A program made the position numbers and the translations under genes. This document shows, in pieces, positions 26,415 through 37,100 of a stretch of DNA of 64,000 nucleotides (its first letter is position 1; every line of letters starts with the position of its first letter). The DNA comes from Mesorhizobium sp. WSM4313 (GTDB lineage Bacteria > Pseudomonadota > Alphaproteobacteria > Rhizobiales > Rhizobiaceae): the NCBI RefSeq assembly GCF_002294725.1, contig NZ_NSFT01000011.1, positions 1-64,000 of the forward strand, given 5' to 3'. Below the pieces are notes generated by a model that did no database searches, was not told the origin of the DNA, and was given only the letters and a program-made list of their open reading frames with translations.

Positions 26415-29400
26415 TTACTCGGCCTTCACCTCCATCACGCCGGTGGCGGTGCGGGCCGAATATTGCGGCCGGTACATGTCCTCCACCGTCGCCGCCGGAT
26501 GGGCGTAGGTGCCCGGCGTCACGGCGCGCACGACATAGGCCAGCGTGATGTTGCGGTCGCCGTCGCCTTCGTTCGGATTGAAAGCGGCGACGAAGCGGTC
26601 GTTGCGGAACTCCAGATGCGCGGCGTCGGTTTGCGCCAGCCAGGAGAAGTTCGATAGTTGCGCGCTGGAAACCAGGCTCGGATTGTCGATCTCGAAGCCG
26701 GCCGGCAACAGGTCGGTGATCAGGAGCCGCGACGGCCATTTGTTCTGCTCATAGACCTTGAGCACGATCACGTAGCGCTCGTTCTGCTTGGCCTCGGTGA
26801 CGTTGGCCTCGGTGCCGTCGAGCTTGTAGTAAGTGCGCGCGATGGTGAAACCGTCGCCGCCGGCCGGCAGCGGCTCGACCGGCGCGGCGACCGCGGTCAC
26901 CACCGCCTGCAGCGGCGTCGCGCCGGTATTGGCGATGGTGAGCGGGCTGTCGACAAGCTCGCTGCCGGCGACCTGGTCGGAATAGCCGCCCGAATGCGGC
27001 GCGCCGTTGACGGAAAGCGTGATGGAATCATTGCCTTCCTTCAGCGCCCGCGCGGCCAGCAGCATCCAGGATTCGTCCTGCGTGCTCGTCCAGCGGGCGT
27101 CCGCGCGTGCCACTCCCACCAGCTTGATCAGCTGCGGCATGATGCTCGGCACCGGCTTCGATTCTGCCGCCAACGCCAGCATCGCCGCGCCGTCACGCAG
27201 CCGCGAGCCGTAGTCCGAGCGGTAGTAGTCGTAGTCGGTTTCCGACTTCGCCAGCCTGAGCGCCGTCTGGAAGGTGGCTTCCGAACGCTGCGCGTCGCCA
27301 TAGAGCGCCAGGCTTGCCGCCAACTGGGCGACGGCCATCGGGCTGGAGAAGGCTTCGAGCTGCGTGTCGGCATAATAGCGTAGGTCGCCGATCGAGGCCT
27401 TCTTGTTGCGGGCGAGCACGTAGAGCGCATAGGCGATCTCGCTGCCCTTGTCCTGGACGTCCTGGTCGTAGCCGAGTGCGTTCTGCAGGTTGTTGAGCGC
27501 CTGGTTCATGGCCAGCGCCGGCACATCGTATTTCTGCTCACGCGCCCGGGTCAGAAACTCCGTGACATAGGCGTCGAGCCACAGATCGCCGGAGCCGGGG
27601 CCCCATAGGCCGAAGCTGCCGCTTGCCGCCTGGTAGGACAGCACCTTGTAGATGGCGTCCTGGATGCGGCCATGCAGGTCCGGATCGCTCTCCATGCCGA
27701 TGTTCTTGGCCATGTCGTTGACATAGAGCAGCGGCATGGCGCGGCTGGTGGTCTGCTCGGCGCAGCCATAGGGGTAGCGGTCGAGCGACATCAGAAGCGA
27801 CGGCACGTCGAGCGCGGACGACTGCGAGACGCCGACGCTGACCGAAGCGCCGTCGAGCACGCTTGCGGCAAGCAGTTCCTTGTCGACGCGCAGCGAGCCG
27901 CCATTGGGCTTGAGGTCAACAACCATGCGGTTGGTGACCGGAAGCTGCGCCGGGCGCACCGGCAAATAGAGCGTCTGCTCGACTTCCGTGCCATCGGCAT
28001 GCGCGAGCTTGACTGTGACCGAGGCGTCGCCCGCGGTCTTGGCGACCAGCGGGAAGGAGAGCGACTGCCGCTTGCCCTGGGCGAGCGTCAGCTTCTCGGG
28101 CAGTGGCTTGTCGCCGGTCGACAGGTCGCCGGTCGTGGTGACCGAGAGCGCATAGTCGCCGGCCGGGCCGTCGGTGTCGGCGATGTCGAGGCGCATGGTC
28201 GCCGCATCGCCCGGCGCCAGGAAGCGCGGCAGGCCGGCGGTGATCACCACCGGATCGCGAACGATGACGTCGGTCTGGGCATGGCCGACCGCATCCTTGG
28301 TCCAGGCGACGGCCATGATGCGCACGGTGCCGTTGAACTGCGGAATGTCGAAATCGACCCGGGCCTTGCCATTGGCATCGAGCTCGACCGGGCCGGAGAA
28401 GAAGGCGACCAGCTTTTCCGTCGGCGGGCTGCCTTGTGCCTGCATGTTCGCCCCATCACCGCCGGTGCGTATCTTGCCCATGGCGCCGAGCGAGCCATCG
28501 ATCAGGCGTCCGTAGAGATCGCGGATCTCCAGCCCCAGCATGCGCTGGCCGAAGAACCAGTCCTCGGGATCGGGCGCCTTGTAGTTGGTGAGGTTGAGGA
28601 TGCCAACATCGACGGCAGCCACCATCACATAGGCATTGCTGCCGGCCTGAGCGCCGTTGACGGCGACCGGGATCGACAGCTGCTGGCGCGGCACGGTCTT
28701 TTCCGGCGGCGTCAGGCTGACCGCGAGCTTCTTCGAGCCCGGATCGACCGACAGCCATTGGATGCCGATGGCGCGAGCCGGCATGCGCGATTCCTGCGCG
28801 TCGCCGGGCCGGAACAAGGTCGCCGTGACATAGGCGCCGGCGCCCCAGTCGTCGCCGACGGGGATGTCGACCGTGCTGCCGCCGGCCGGCACCGAAGCGG
28901 TGACGGTCTTCAGCAGCTTTTCGGCACCGATGGTGACCAGAAGCTCGCCGGCAAAATGCGGCGAGACCTTCAGCTTGGCGACTTCGCCGGCGGCATAAGT
29001 GTCCTTGTCCAGCGCGATCTCCAGGCCGTCCGGCGTCTCGGTGGTGGTCGAGGCGACGTACCAGCCAGCGTCGAACTCATAGCTGGTCGCCGGACCGTCG
29101 GGATCGGCCGTCTCGACCTCGAGCCGGTAGCGGCCCCAGTCGACGGGCAGCGACACCGTCGCCTCGCCATCGGCCTTCAGGTCGACCGCGCCGTTGGCGA
29201 CGGCCTTGGTGAGGCTGACCGCTTCGTAGTTCCACGAATTGTTGGAACGGTACCATTGATAGTTGCGCTCGACCTTGACCAGCGACCACTGCGCGCCCTT
29301 CAAGTCTTCGCGCTTGCCGTTCGGGTCGACGGCAATGATGCTGAACTTGGCGGTGCCGCCCTGCGGCACCTCATCGCCCTCGAAATCCGGGCGAATGCCG

Positions 29401-31895
29401 ATGACGTCGCGCTGCGGGCGAACGCCGATGTCGAGCGAGCGCTCGACGGCGCGGCCGCCGGCCTCGCGCATGCGGACGATGACCTTGGCGTTGACCAGCT
29501 TGGTGGTCGACGGCAACTGGTCGATCGTCACCGGGAAAGTCGCCTTGCCGTCATCGCCGACCACCGGAAGGTTGGCGAGAGGCGTCACGGTCGGCTCGCC
29601 CGACTGCTCGTCGGCCAGGCCGAAGGTGAAATCCTTGAAGCTGTCCCAGGTGCTTGTGGTCGACAGCGTCAGCTCGCCTTCCAGCGCCAGGCCCGCGGCC
29701 GGCGCGCCATAGAGGAAGCGGCCGTCGACGGTGGCGTTGGCGGTCTCGCCCTGGGCGATCTCCTTTTTGTCGGCGGTCAGGTCGAATTCGATGCGATCCG
29801 GCACGAAGTCTTCCACCAGGAACATCTGGCTTGCGACCGGCGACTGCTTGGGATCGGTGTAGATCGACACCGTCCAGGTGCCGCGCATGGCGTTGGCCTC
29901 CAGCGGCAGGTCGACGGCGTGGCCGCCGGCGGACTCGCCATTGCTGATGATGCGGCGGTTCTCGACCCCGTCTGGACGTGTGAAGATGAAGGTGAGCGGC
30001 AGGTTCTCAACCGCTTTTGCCGCGCCGTCGCGGGCGAGGGCCGCGACGTGAACGTCCTCGCCGGCGCGGTAGATGCCGCGCTCCGTCCAGGCATAAACGT
30101 CGAGGGCGCCTGGCGAGGCGCGCCCCTCGACGCCGCGATCCGACAGGTCGAAGCCGGCTTTGCCCATGTCGAGGAAGACGAAGTCGTTGTCGCCCTGCTT
30201 GGCCATCAGCACGGCCGGCACCATGCCGTTCTCGCCGCGGGTGAGGCCCGGATTGAAGACGGCGTGACCCTCGGCGTCGGTCGTCGCCGTGCCGAGAATC
30301 TCGTTGTTCCTGGCAAGCAGCGTCAATTCGGCGCCGGAGATCGGCTTGGCCGAGCCCAGCGAACGGGCAAAGACGTTGAGGCCGTCCTGGCCGGTATAGG
30401 TGGAAAGGCCGATATCGGAGACAACGAACCACTGCGTGGCGCGTGAACCATAGTCGTCGCTTTTGTCGTCGACCGGCTGCGCGGTCAGCACATAGACGCC
30501 GGGCTTGCGCTGCGGGATCGCCTCATCCACCGGGAACGAAGTGGTAACCTCCTTATTGAGATCATTGGCGATTTCGAGCGTGCCCGACCAGACGGGCGAG
30601 CCCATTTGGTCGGAAATGGTGGAAATGTCATAGCCGTCGAGCTGATGCAGGAACTGATAACCGGACAGGAGCTGCGCCAGCGAACGATCGCCGATGCGGT
30701 AGAGCATCATCTTGGCGGCGCTCATGTTGACAGTGACGACCGGGATGCCGCGGCGCGCCCCGGCCGGCAGCACGAAGCTGTCGCCGGTGAAGCGGGCGGA
30801 GGGAGCGCGGTCCTGGACGTAGATCGACAGCACGACGGGCGCGGCGATCGTCTCGCCGATCGCCGACGGCAGGCCGGCGCGGAAGGTCACGTCATAATGC
30901 TGGCCGTGTTCCAGGCCTTCGACGCAGATCTGCTTGTCCTTGGCCTCCACGGCCTTGGGCGCGGCGTTGTCCACCGTCACGAATTGCGAATAATCGACCC
31001 CGGTCTTGACCAGTTGCTCGGAAAACTGGGCGCAGATGCGCGGCGAGGAGGAATCGGCATCGACAGTGTGCTCGACGACGCGAAAGCCCTTGCGCGCCTT
31101 GAGATCGGCATAGTCGGCCTGGACGGCCGGCGAGCTCACCAGCGCAAGGCTCGCCTCATAGGCCTGCAGCGAGGGCCGGTAGAGGTCGCGCTTGTCGAGG
31201 CCGGCGCCAAGCAGCGCCAGCGCCTCGGCACGAGTCTTTGCCGTGCGCACCAGCTTGTAGGCGTTGAAGGCCGCCGAGGTGACATTCATCGGCAAAGTCG
31301 AAGGTTCAGTGGTGTTCGACGCCGGCTGCACGGCAAGCGTCTCGCGCGCCAGCGCCAGCCACAGCGCGCCGTCATCGGGCAGCACCGAGACCGCGGCCTG
31401 GTATTTCTGCATGGCAAGACGATGGTCGCCGGTAAGCGATGCCTGCTCAGCGGCGGCCTGCAGGGCGGCAAGCCCTTCGGTCGGCTTGTCATAGGCCGGA
31501 TCGGTCAGCTTGTTGCGGAACTGCTGGGCCTGGTCGGCCATCCAGTTGGGAAAAAAAGCCAGTGCCGGCGGAGCGCCGATATCGGGATCGCCGTCGACAT
31601 TGGCGACCTTGCCGGCGACTGCGCCGGTGAAGGATTTCAACTGGTTATAGTCGGATTTGAGAAAACACCATTTGGCCTTGGTGTTGTAGGTGAAGGCGCG
31701 GCAGGCGGGATCGCCGAGACATGCGGTCTTGCACTGGTCGAGGCTGACATTCTGCTCCGATCTCAGGTCGAAGCCGAAATAGTCGGAATTATCGGTCGTC
31801 ACGATTCTCCGGGCTTCGGCCGCAAAGGCCGCTCCGCCCAGGGCGAAAAAGATGAGAAGAAGCAAAGAGAGACCACGAGCCGCGCGCATTGCCAT
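26415..31895 (-). CDS. Bacterial alpha-2-macroglobulin with N-terminal PAN/Apple domain
   Basis: This 1826-residue protein is exported to the periplasm by a signal peptide (RGLSLLLLIFFALGGAAFAAEA). Residues about 30-90 form a PAN/Apple-like domain with paired cysteines (QCKTACLGDPACRAFTYN and WCFLKS). Many beta-rich MG domains follow, then the thioester motif PYGCAEQTTS near residue 1378 with the reactive Cys and Gln intact, and an alpha-helical thioester domain. Such proteins trap proteases that breach the outer membrane, and PbpC repairs the wall. ATG at 31895 follows GGAGGG. It is divergent from tamA. Confidence 0.95.
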   Translation of the reverse strand: MAMRAARGLSLLLLIFFALGGAAFAAEARRIVTTDNSDYFGFDLRSEQNVSLDQCKTACLGDPACRAFTYNTKAKWCFLKSDYNQLKSFTGAVAGKVANVDGDPDIGAPPALAFFPNWMADQAQQFRNKLTDPAYDKPTEGLAALQAAAEQASLTGDHRLAMQKYQAAVSVLPDDGALWLALARETLAVQPASNTTEPSTLPMNVTSAAFNAYKLVRTAKTRAEALALLGAGLDKRDLYRPSLQAYEASLALVSSPAVQADYADLKARKGFRVVEHTVDADSSSPRICAQFSEQLVKTGVDYSQFVTVDNAAPKAVEAKDKQICVEGLEHGQHYDVTFRAGLPSAIGETIAAPVVLSIYVQDRAPSARFTGDSFVLPAGARRGIPVVTVNMSAAKMMLYRIGDRSLAQLLSGYQFLHQLDGYDISTISDQMGSPVWSGTLEIANDLNKEVTTSFPVDEAIPQRKPGVYVLTAQPVDDKSDDYGSRATQWFVVSDIGLSTYTGQDGLNVFARSLGSAKPISGAELTLLARNNEILGTATTDAEGHAVFNPGLTRGENGMVPAVLMAKQGDNDFVFLDMGKAGFDLSDRGVEGRASPGALDVYAWTERGIYRAGEDVHVAALARDGAAKAVENLPLTFIFTRPDGVENRRIISNGESAGGHAVDLPLEANAMRGTWTVSIYTDPKQSPVASQMFLVEDFVPDRIEFDLTADKKEIAQGETANATVDGRFLYGAPAAGLALEGELTLSTTSTWDSFKDFTFGLADEQSGEPTVTPLANLPVVGDDGKATFPVTIDQLPSTTKLVNAKVIVRMREAGGRAVERSLDIGVRPQRDVIGIRPDFEGDEVPQGGTAKFSIIAVDPNGKREDLKGAQWSLVKVERNYQWYRSNNSWNYEAVSLTKAVANGAVDLKADGEATVSLPVDWGRYRLEVETADPDGPATSYEFDAGWYVASTTTETPDGLEIALDKDTYAAGEVAKLKVSPHFAGELLVTIGAEKLLKTVTASVPAGGSTVDIPVGDDWGAGAYVTATLFRPGDAQESRMPARAIGIQWLSVDPGSKKLAVSLTPPEKTVPRQQLSIPVAVNGAQAGSNAYVMVAAVDVGILNLTNYKAPDPEDWFFGQRMLGLEIRDLYGRLIDGSLGAMGKIRTGGDGANMQAQGSPPTEKLVAFFSGPVELDANGKARVDFDIPQFNGTVRIMAVAWTKDAVGHAQTDVIVRDPVVITAGLPRFLAPGDAATMRLDIADTDGPAGDYALSVTTTGDLSTGDKPLPEKLTLAQGKRQSLSFPLVAKTAGDASVTVKLAHADGTEVEQTLYLPVRPAQLPVTNRMVVDLKPNGGSLRVDKELLAASVLDGASVSVGVSQSSALDVPSLLMSLDRYPYGCAEQTTSRAMPLLYVNDMAKNIGMESDPDLHGRIQDAIYKVLSYQAASGSFGLWGPGSGDLWLDAYVTEFLTRAREQKYDVPALAMNQALNNLQNALGYDQDVQDKGSEIAYALYVLARNKKASIGDLRYYADTQLEAFSSPMAVAQLAASLALYGDAQRSEATFQTALRLAKSETDYDYYRSDYGSRLRDGAAMLALAAESKPVPSIMPQLIKLVGVARADARWTSTQDESWMLLAARALKEGNDSITLSVNGAPHSGGYSDQVAGSELVDSPLTIANTGATPLQAVVTAVAAPVEPLPAGGDGFTIARTYYKLDGTEANVTEAKQNERYVIVLKVYEQNKWPSRLLITDLLPAGFEIDNPSLVSSAQLSNFSWLAQTDAAHLEFRNDRFVAAFNPNEGDGDRNITLAYVVRAVTPGTYAHPAATVEDMYRPQYSARTATGVMEVKAE

Positions 31896-32172
31896 ACCAC
31901 CCTCCAGACATCGCCAGCGTCCGGGCATGATCAAGCTTCGTGCAGGCTTGTCAACGCCGGAGCGCCGCAGGTTTATCACCCGCGAACGGTTTCCATGCCG
32001 GCCAAAGGCCGGTATTTCGACAGAACCTCTGTGAGACGGATCACACATTCTTGCGAAAATGCAAAAGGTGTGAATTCCAAGCCCGGTCTATTTCAGACAA
32101 TTGGATTGTGGCCCCTTTACGAACGTTGCGGAACTTCATTCCAATTTTAGTTTTGTCGACTAGGTTGTCTTA

Positions 32173-34101
32173 ATGCCGGCGCATGAAACGCAGATGTCAA
32201 AGGGGATCGCGCCAGGGCGCGGGCTTCCGCGCGCCCTGCTTTTGGCGCTCGTCTGCTCGACCGTGCTGACCGCCGAGGTGCGGCAGGCGGCGGCTTTCGA
32301 GATTTTCGGCATCAAGCTTTGGGGCTCGTCCAAGGACGAAGATGCCGACATCGTCGATCCGCTGCGCTACTCGGTGACGATCAATGCGCCTGATGCCGAC
32401 AAGGATCTGATCAAGAGGCTCGAAAACGCCTCGGCGCTGAAAAATGACGAGGATCATCCGGTGTCGGGGTCGCTCGGCCTGATGGCCAAGGCACGCGGCG
32501 ACCGCGAACAGCTCGTCGCCGCCCTCTACGCCGATGCCCGCTACGAAGGCGTGGTCACCATCACGATCGAGGGCAAGTCGATCGACGAATTGCCGCCGGA
32601 TGCCGAGTTCAAAGGGCCACAGCCCATTCCGGTGGTCATTACGGTTTCCCCCGGGGCGAAATTCACGCTTGGCAACATCCGGCTGAAGGGCGATGCGGCG
32701 GGGTTGGCGGCAGCCGATTTCGGCCTGATCGCCGGCGGCGATGCCGGTTCAGGCGCGGTGCTCAAGGCCGAACTGCTGATCGTGCGGGCGCTGAAGGAAG
32801 AGGGCAGGCCGCTTGCCAGGGTCACGAACCGCGAGATCGTCGCCGAGCACACCAGCTCGACGCTGGACGTGACGTTGACGGTGGCCGCCGGCCCAGTCGC
32901 CGGCTATGGCGACACGACGGTCGAGGGCACGGAAAAGGTCGATCGCGACTTCACCGAATACATGACCGGGCTGAAACGTGGCCAGCAATATTCGCCGCAG
33001 GAGATCGACGATGCGCGCGACCGGCTGCTCGGGCTCGAGGTCTTCAACAGCGTGACGATCAAGGAAGGCGACAGGCTCGACGCCAACGGCAACATTCCGA
33101 TCGGCGTCCAGGTGAGCGAGCGCAAGCCGCGCTATTTCGGCGTCGGCGGCAGCTTCTCGAATACGGAAGGCCTGGGGCTCGAGGGCTATTGGGGGCATCG
33201 CAATCTGTTCGGCCAGGCGGAGAAGCTACGCATCGACGGATCGATCAGCGGCATCGGCAACAACAGCCTTTCCGCTCTCAACTACAACGCCGGCGTCATG
33301 TTCGAGAAGCCGGGCGTGCTCGGGCCGACGTCGAAATTCTTCACCGGCATCAAGACGGTGTTCGAACACCCCGATGCCTATGACCATTTCTCGGTCAAGG
33401 GCGACGTCGGCGTTTCCTACGATCTCGACAAGAAGCAGCGGGTGTCGGCCGAATTCGACCTCGATTATTCGAGGATCACCGACGCCTTCGGCAAGCATAC
33501 CTATCTGATCGCCAGCGTGCCGCTGCAATATGTCTATGACAGCCGCGACAACAAGCTGAACCCGACCAGGGGATTCCGATTCTTAGCCTATGCCGAGCCG
33601 AGCTACGACATATTGAACGGCGCGACGTTCCTGAAGCTGAAGGGCGAGGGCTACACCTACCAGTCGCTCGACACGGCAAGCCGGTTCGTGCTCGCCGAGC
33701 GCGCGACGCTGGGCTCGATCGTCGGCACCGGGCTGCAGAACGTGCCGGCCGACCGTCGCTTCTATTCCGGCGGCGGCGGCTCTGTGCGCGGCTATGCATA
33801 TCAGGGCATCGGCCCGAAGGATATCAACGGCCAGCCGATCGGCGGTCTCTCCTTCTTCGAAACCTCGGTCGAGATGCGCATCGGCGTCACCGACACGATC
33901 GGCATCGTGCCTTTCGTCGATGCCGGCACGGTCTCGACCAAATCCTTCCCCGATTTCTCGAATGTGAAGGTCGGCGCCGGCGTCGGCCTGCGCTATATTA
34001 CTCCCTTCGGGCCGTTGCGCATCGACGCTGCCGTGCCGCTCAACCGCGATCCGGGTGATCCGCATTTCGGCATTTATGCCGGCATCGGCCAGGCGTTCTG
34101 A
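32173..34101 (+). CDS. tamA: Outer-membrane translocation assembly protein TamA (BamA family)
   Basis: This 642-residue outer-membrane protein has an N-terminal export segment (RALLLALVCSTVLTAEVRQAAAF), POTRA-type repeats across about residues 60-320, and a C-terminal 16-strand beta-barrel domain beginning near KPRYFGVGGSFSNTEGLGLEGYWGHRNLFGQ. The Omp85 loop motif appears as GGGGSVRGYAYQGIGP, and the chain ends in aromatic Phe (GIGQAF), the usual barrel-assembly signal. It partners TamB, encoded two bases downstream. ATG at 32173 is used; the in-frame ATG at 32194 is an alternative. The gap 31896-32172 shows no gene and must hold both divergent promoters. Confidence 0.93.
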   Translation: MPAHETQMSKGIAPGRGLPRALLLALVCSTVLTAEVRQAAAFEIFGIKLWGSSKDEDADIVDPLRYSVTINAPDADKDLIKRLENASALKNDEDHPVSGSLGLMAKARGDREQLVAALYADARYEGVVTITIEGKSIDELPPDAEFKGPQPIPVVITVSPGAKFTLGNIRLKGDAAGLAAADFGLIAGGDAGSGAVLKAELLIVRALKEEGRPLARVTNREIVAEHTSSTLDVTLTVAAGPVAGYGDTTVEGTEKVDRDFTEYMTGLKRGQQYSPQEIDDARDRLLGLEVFNSVTIKEGDRLDANGNIPIGVQVSERKPRYFGVGGSFSNTEGLGLEGYWGHRNLFGQAEKLRIDGSISGIGNNSLSALNYNAGVMFEKPGVLGPTSKFFTGIKTVFEHPDAYDHFSVKGDVGVSYDLDKKQRVSAEFDLDYSRITDAFGKHTYLIASVPLQYVYDSRDNKLNPTRGFRFLAYAEPSYDILNGATFLKLKGEGYTYQSLDTASRFVLAERATLGSIVGTGLQNVPADRRFYSGGGGSVRGYAYQGIGPKDINGQPIGGLSFFETSVEMRIGVTDTIGIVPFVDAGTVSTKSFPDFSNVKVGAGVGLRYITPFGPLRIDAAVPLNRDPGDPHFGIYAGIGQAF

Positions 34102-34103
34102 CG

Positions 34104-37100
34104 ATGAAGATGGTCTGGCGCATTGTCCGTATCTGCCTCTACGCGCTGCTTGTGCTGCTCGTGGTGGCGATCGGCGCGCTTGTCGTTCTGACCGGCACCG
34201 AAGGCGGCCGCCAGAATCTTGCCGGCCTGATATCGAAGATGGCTTCGAACGAGGACCGCAAGGTGACGGTCAGCGGCATCGAAGGCATCTGGTCGGGCGC
34301 GCTCAGGGTCGACCACATCGTGCTGGAAGACCGCGCCGGCCCCTGGATGGTGGCGCGCAAGGTAGCGCTCGACTGGTCGCCGGCGGCGCTGCTGTCCTGG
34401 AATTTCGATGCCGATCACTTAGCCGCCGAGCGCATCGAGCTGGCGCGGCTGCCGCAGCCGAGCCAGCAGCCATCGCAAGGTGGCTCGTCCAGCCTGCCGG
34501 TGTCGATCGACGTGAAGCAGATCGACCTGCCGGAGATCGCGCTTGGACAGGAGCTTGCCGGCAGCGGCATCGCCGAATGGGCCGCCATGGGTTCGCTCAA
34601 GGCCGATCCGTCGCCGCTGGCGATCGAAAGCGTGCTCAACGTCAGCCGCCATGACGGCAAGCAAGGCAATGTCGACGCCAAGATCCACTTTGCACCGGCC
34701 GACAACAAGCTCGACCTCGACCTCAAGGCGTCGGAACCGGCCGGCGGCATCATCGCCAATTTGCTCAAGCTGCCGGATGCGCCGCCCGTCAACATCGTCG
34801 TTTCCGGCGGCGGGCCTTTGGCCAACTGGAGCGGCGTTGGCACCTTCATGGTCGACGGCCGGATCGTCAGCCAGCTGACCGGTCGGCACCAGCTCACTGA
34901 CAAGGGCCACCGCATCGAGGCCAAGGGCGACGGCCAGTTCGAAGAGTTCCTGCCGGAGAAGATAAAGGCTCTGTTTGCCGGTAAGACGAGCTTCGACCTT
35001 GCCGGAACGGCGACCGCGTCGGGTGGGATCGATATCGAGCAGGCCATCATAGAGAGCGATGCGGTGCACGGCACTGCCACCGGCAATGTCGATCCGAAGG
35101 GCGCCAGCGACCTGGCGGTCGAGCTCTCCGCCAAGGACAAGCCGGTCACCGTCGATGTCGGCAACAGCGCGGTTCCGATCCTGGTCGCGGTCGAAAAAGC
35201 TACGGTGCGCGCCTTCGGCGACGGCAAGGCGCCGATGATCGATATCGGCACGTCGCTTACTTCGGTCGCCGTCGGCGGCACGCAGCTCAACAATATTGCG
35301 GGCGAGATCCATTCCGACGGCTTCGACATCGAGACCGTTAGCGGCCCGGTCGCCATAAGGCTCGCGGCCGCCGGCCTGAAGACCGACGTCGCGACGCTGG
35401 CGCCGCTGGTGACCGGCAAGCTCGCCGCGGACCTTTCCGGCACGATCAGCCGCGAGACCGTAACCATCGACAAAGGCACCTTGCGCAGCGATGCGCTCAA
35501 TGCCGGGCTGACGGCAAATGTGGCGTTGGCCGATTTGTCGATGACGCTGAAGATGAATGCCGACACCGTCTCGAAGGCATTGCCGCCGCAGATCAGCTCG
35601 CTGCTTGGCGAGCGGGTGAAATTCTCGGCCACCGCCACGCGCGATCCGCAAGGCGCGTTCGCCGCCAATTCGCTGGAGATCAGTTCCGGCTCGCTCAGCG
35701 CCAGCGGTACCGGCAGCATGCAAGGATCGGATATCCAGGCCAGCGTCAAAGGCACGTTGGGCGATGTCTCGCCACTGTCGTCGCTCGCCGGCACGCCGCT
35801 TGCCGGCGGGGTCAATTTCGCGCTGACCACGAGCGGCCCGCGCTGGGCGCCGGATTTCTCCGTTTCAGCAGACAGCGCCAGCCTGACGGCCGCCGGCCGC
35901 ACGGTGAAGGACATCAAACTCTCTGCCAAGGGCAAGGCCGACATCGCCAACCCGTCCGCCGAAATCTCGCTGACGGGCAGCGCCGAGGGGCAGGCGCTGG
36001 ACATCGAAGCCTCGCTGGTGACGGCCGACGGCAAGCGCTCGATCAGGGGTCTCAGCCTGGCGCTGGGCGACAACAAGGTCTCGGGCGATCTCGCGCTCGA
36101 CGACAAGTTCCTGCCGCTCGGCACGCTGACGCTTGCCGTGCCCGACATCGGACCGGTCGCGGCGCTCGCAAATCAGAGCGCGACCGGCGATATCAACGGC
36201 ACGATCGCCTTCGCCAAGAACGGCGAGGCGCCGACCGTCACCGTAAATGCGACCAGCACGTCGATCGCCCGCGGCGATCTGGCGGCGAAAGCCATCACCG
36301 TCAACGCGCTGATCGCCAACTATCTGAAAGGGCCGGCGATCTCAGGCACGATCAAGGCCGATAGCGTGACCTCCGGCGGCACGGTCATCAGCGGCATCGG
36401 CATCGATTTGAAGCGCGACGGCGATTGGACGGACTTTACCGGCGGCGCCACGGCGTCCGGCATTCCGGCCACCGCCACCGGCCGGGTAAAGATCGCCAAC
36501 GGCACGACAAGCGTGGAAATCGCTTCCGGCGAGGCGACGGTGCGCGGCATCAAGGCGGCCATAGTCGAGCCTTCCAGCCTCTCCATCGCCAATGGCGTGA
36601 CCGCCATCGAGAAGCTCGCGCTCAATCTCGGCGGCGGCTCGGCGACGGTTTCCGGCAGTGCCGGTGAGGCACTGGACCTGACGGCCAATCTCGCCAACCT
36701 CCCGCTGGCACTCGCCAATGATTTCGTGCCCGGCCTCGACGGGGCCGGAACGCTGGAGGGCACGGCACACGTCACGGGTCCATCGTCCAATCCCGACATT
36801 CAGTTCGACGCGAAGGTGGCGGGCGCCGAGACCAGCCAGACCCGCCAGGCTGGGCTCGGGCCGCTGGATCTGGACGCCGCGGGCAGCTACACGCTGGCGG
36901 GCGGCGTCGCCCTGGACCACGCCACGCTGTCGGGCGAAGGGATTTCAGGCAAGGCCGCCGGCACCCTCAACCCGAACGGCGCCAGCGATTTCTCTCTCGA
37001 TCTTACCTCATCCGGAGCCAGCCTGCCGTTGACGGTCGGCAGCGCTCAAAGCCCGGTCAAGATCGCCGTCCGGTCCTTGTCGGCAAAGATGGCGGGCGAA

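Noticed and set aside
27672..30446. Antisense open frame of 924 codons on the plus strand
   Set aside because: It is opposite the alpha-2-macroglobulin gene, codon-composition driven, with no recognisable domain.
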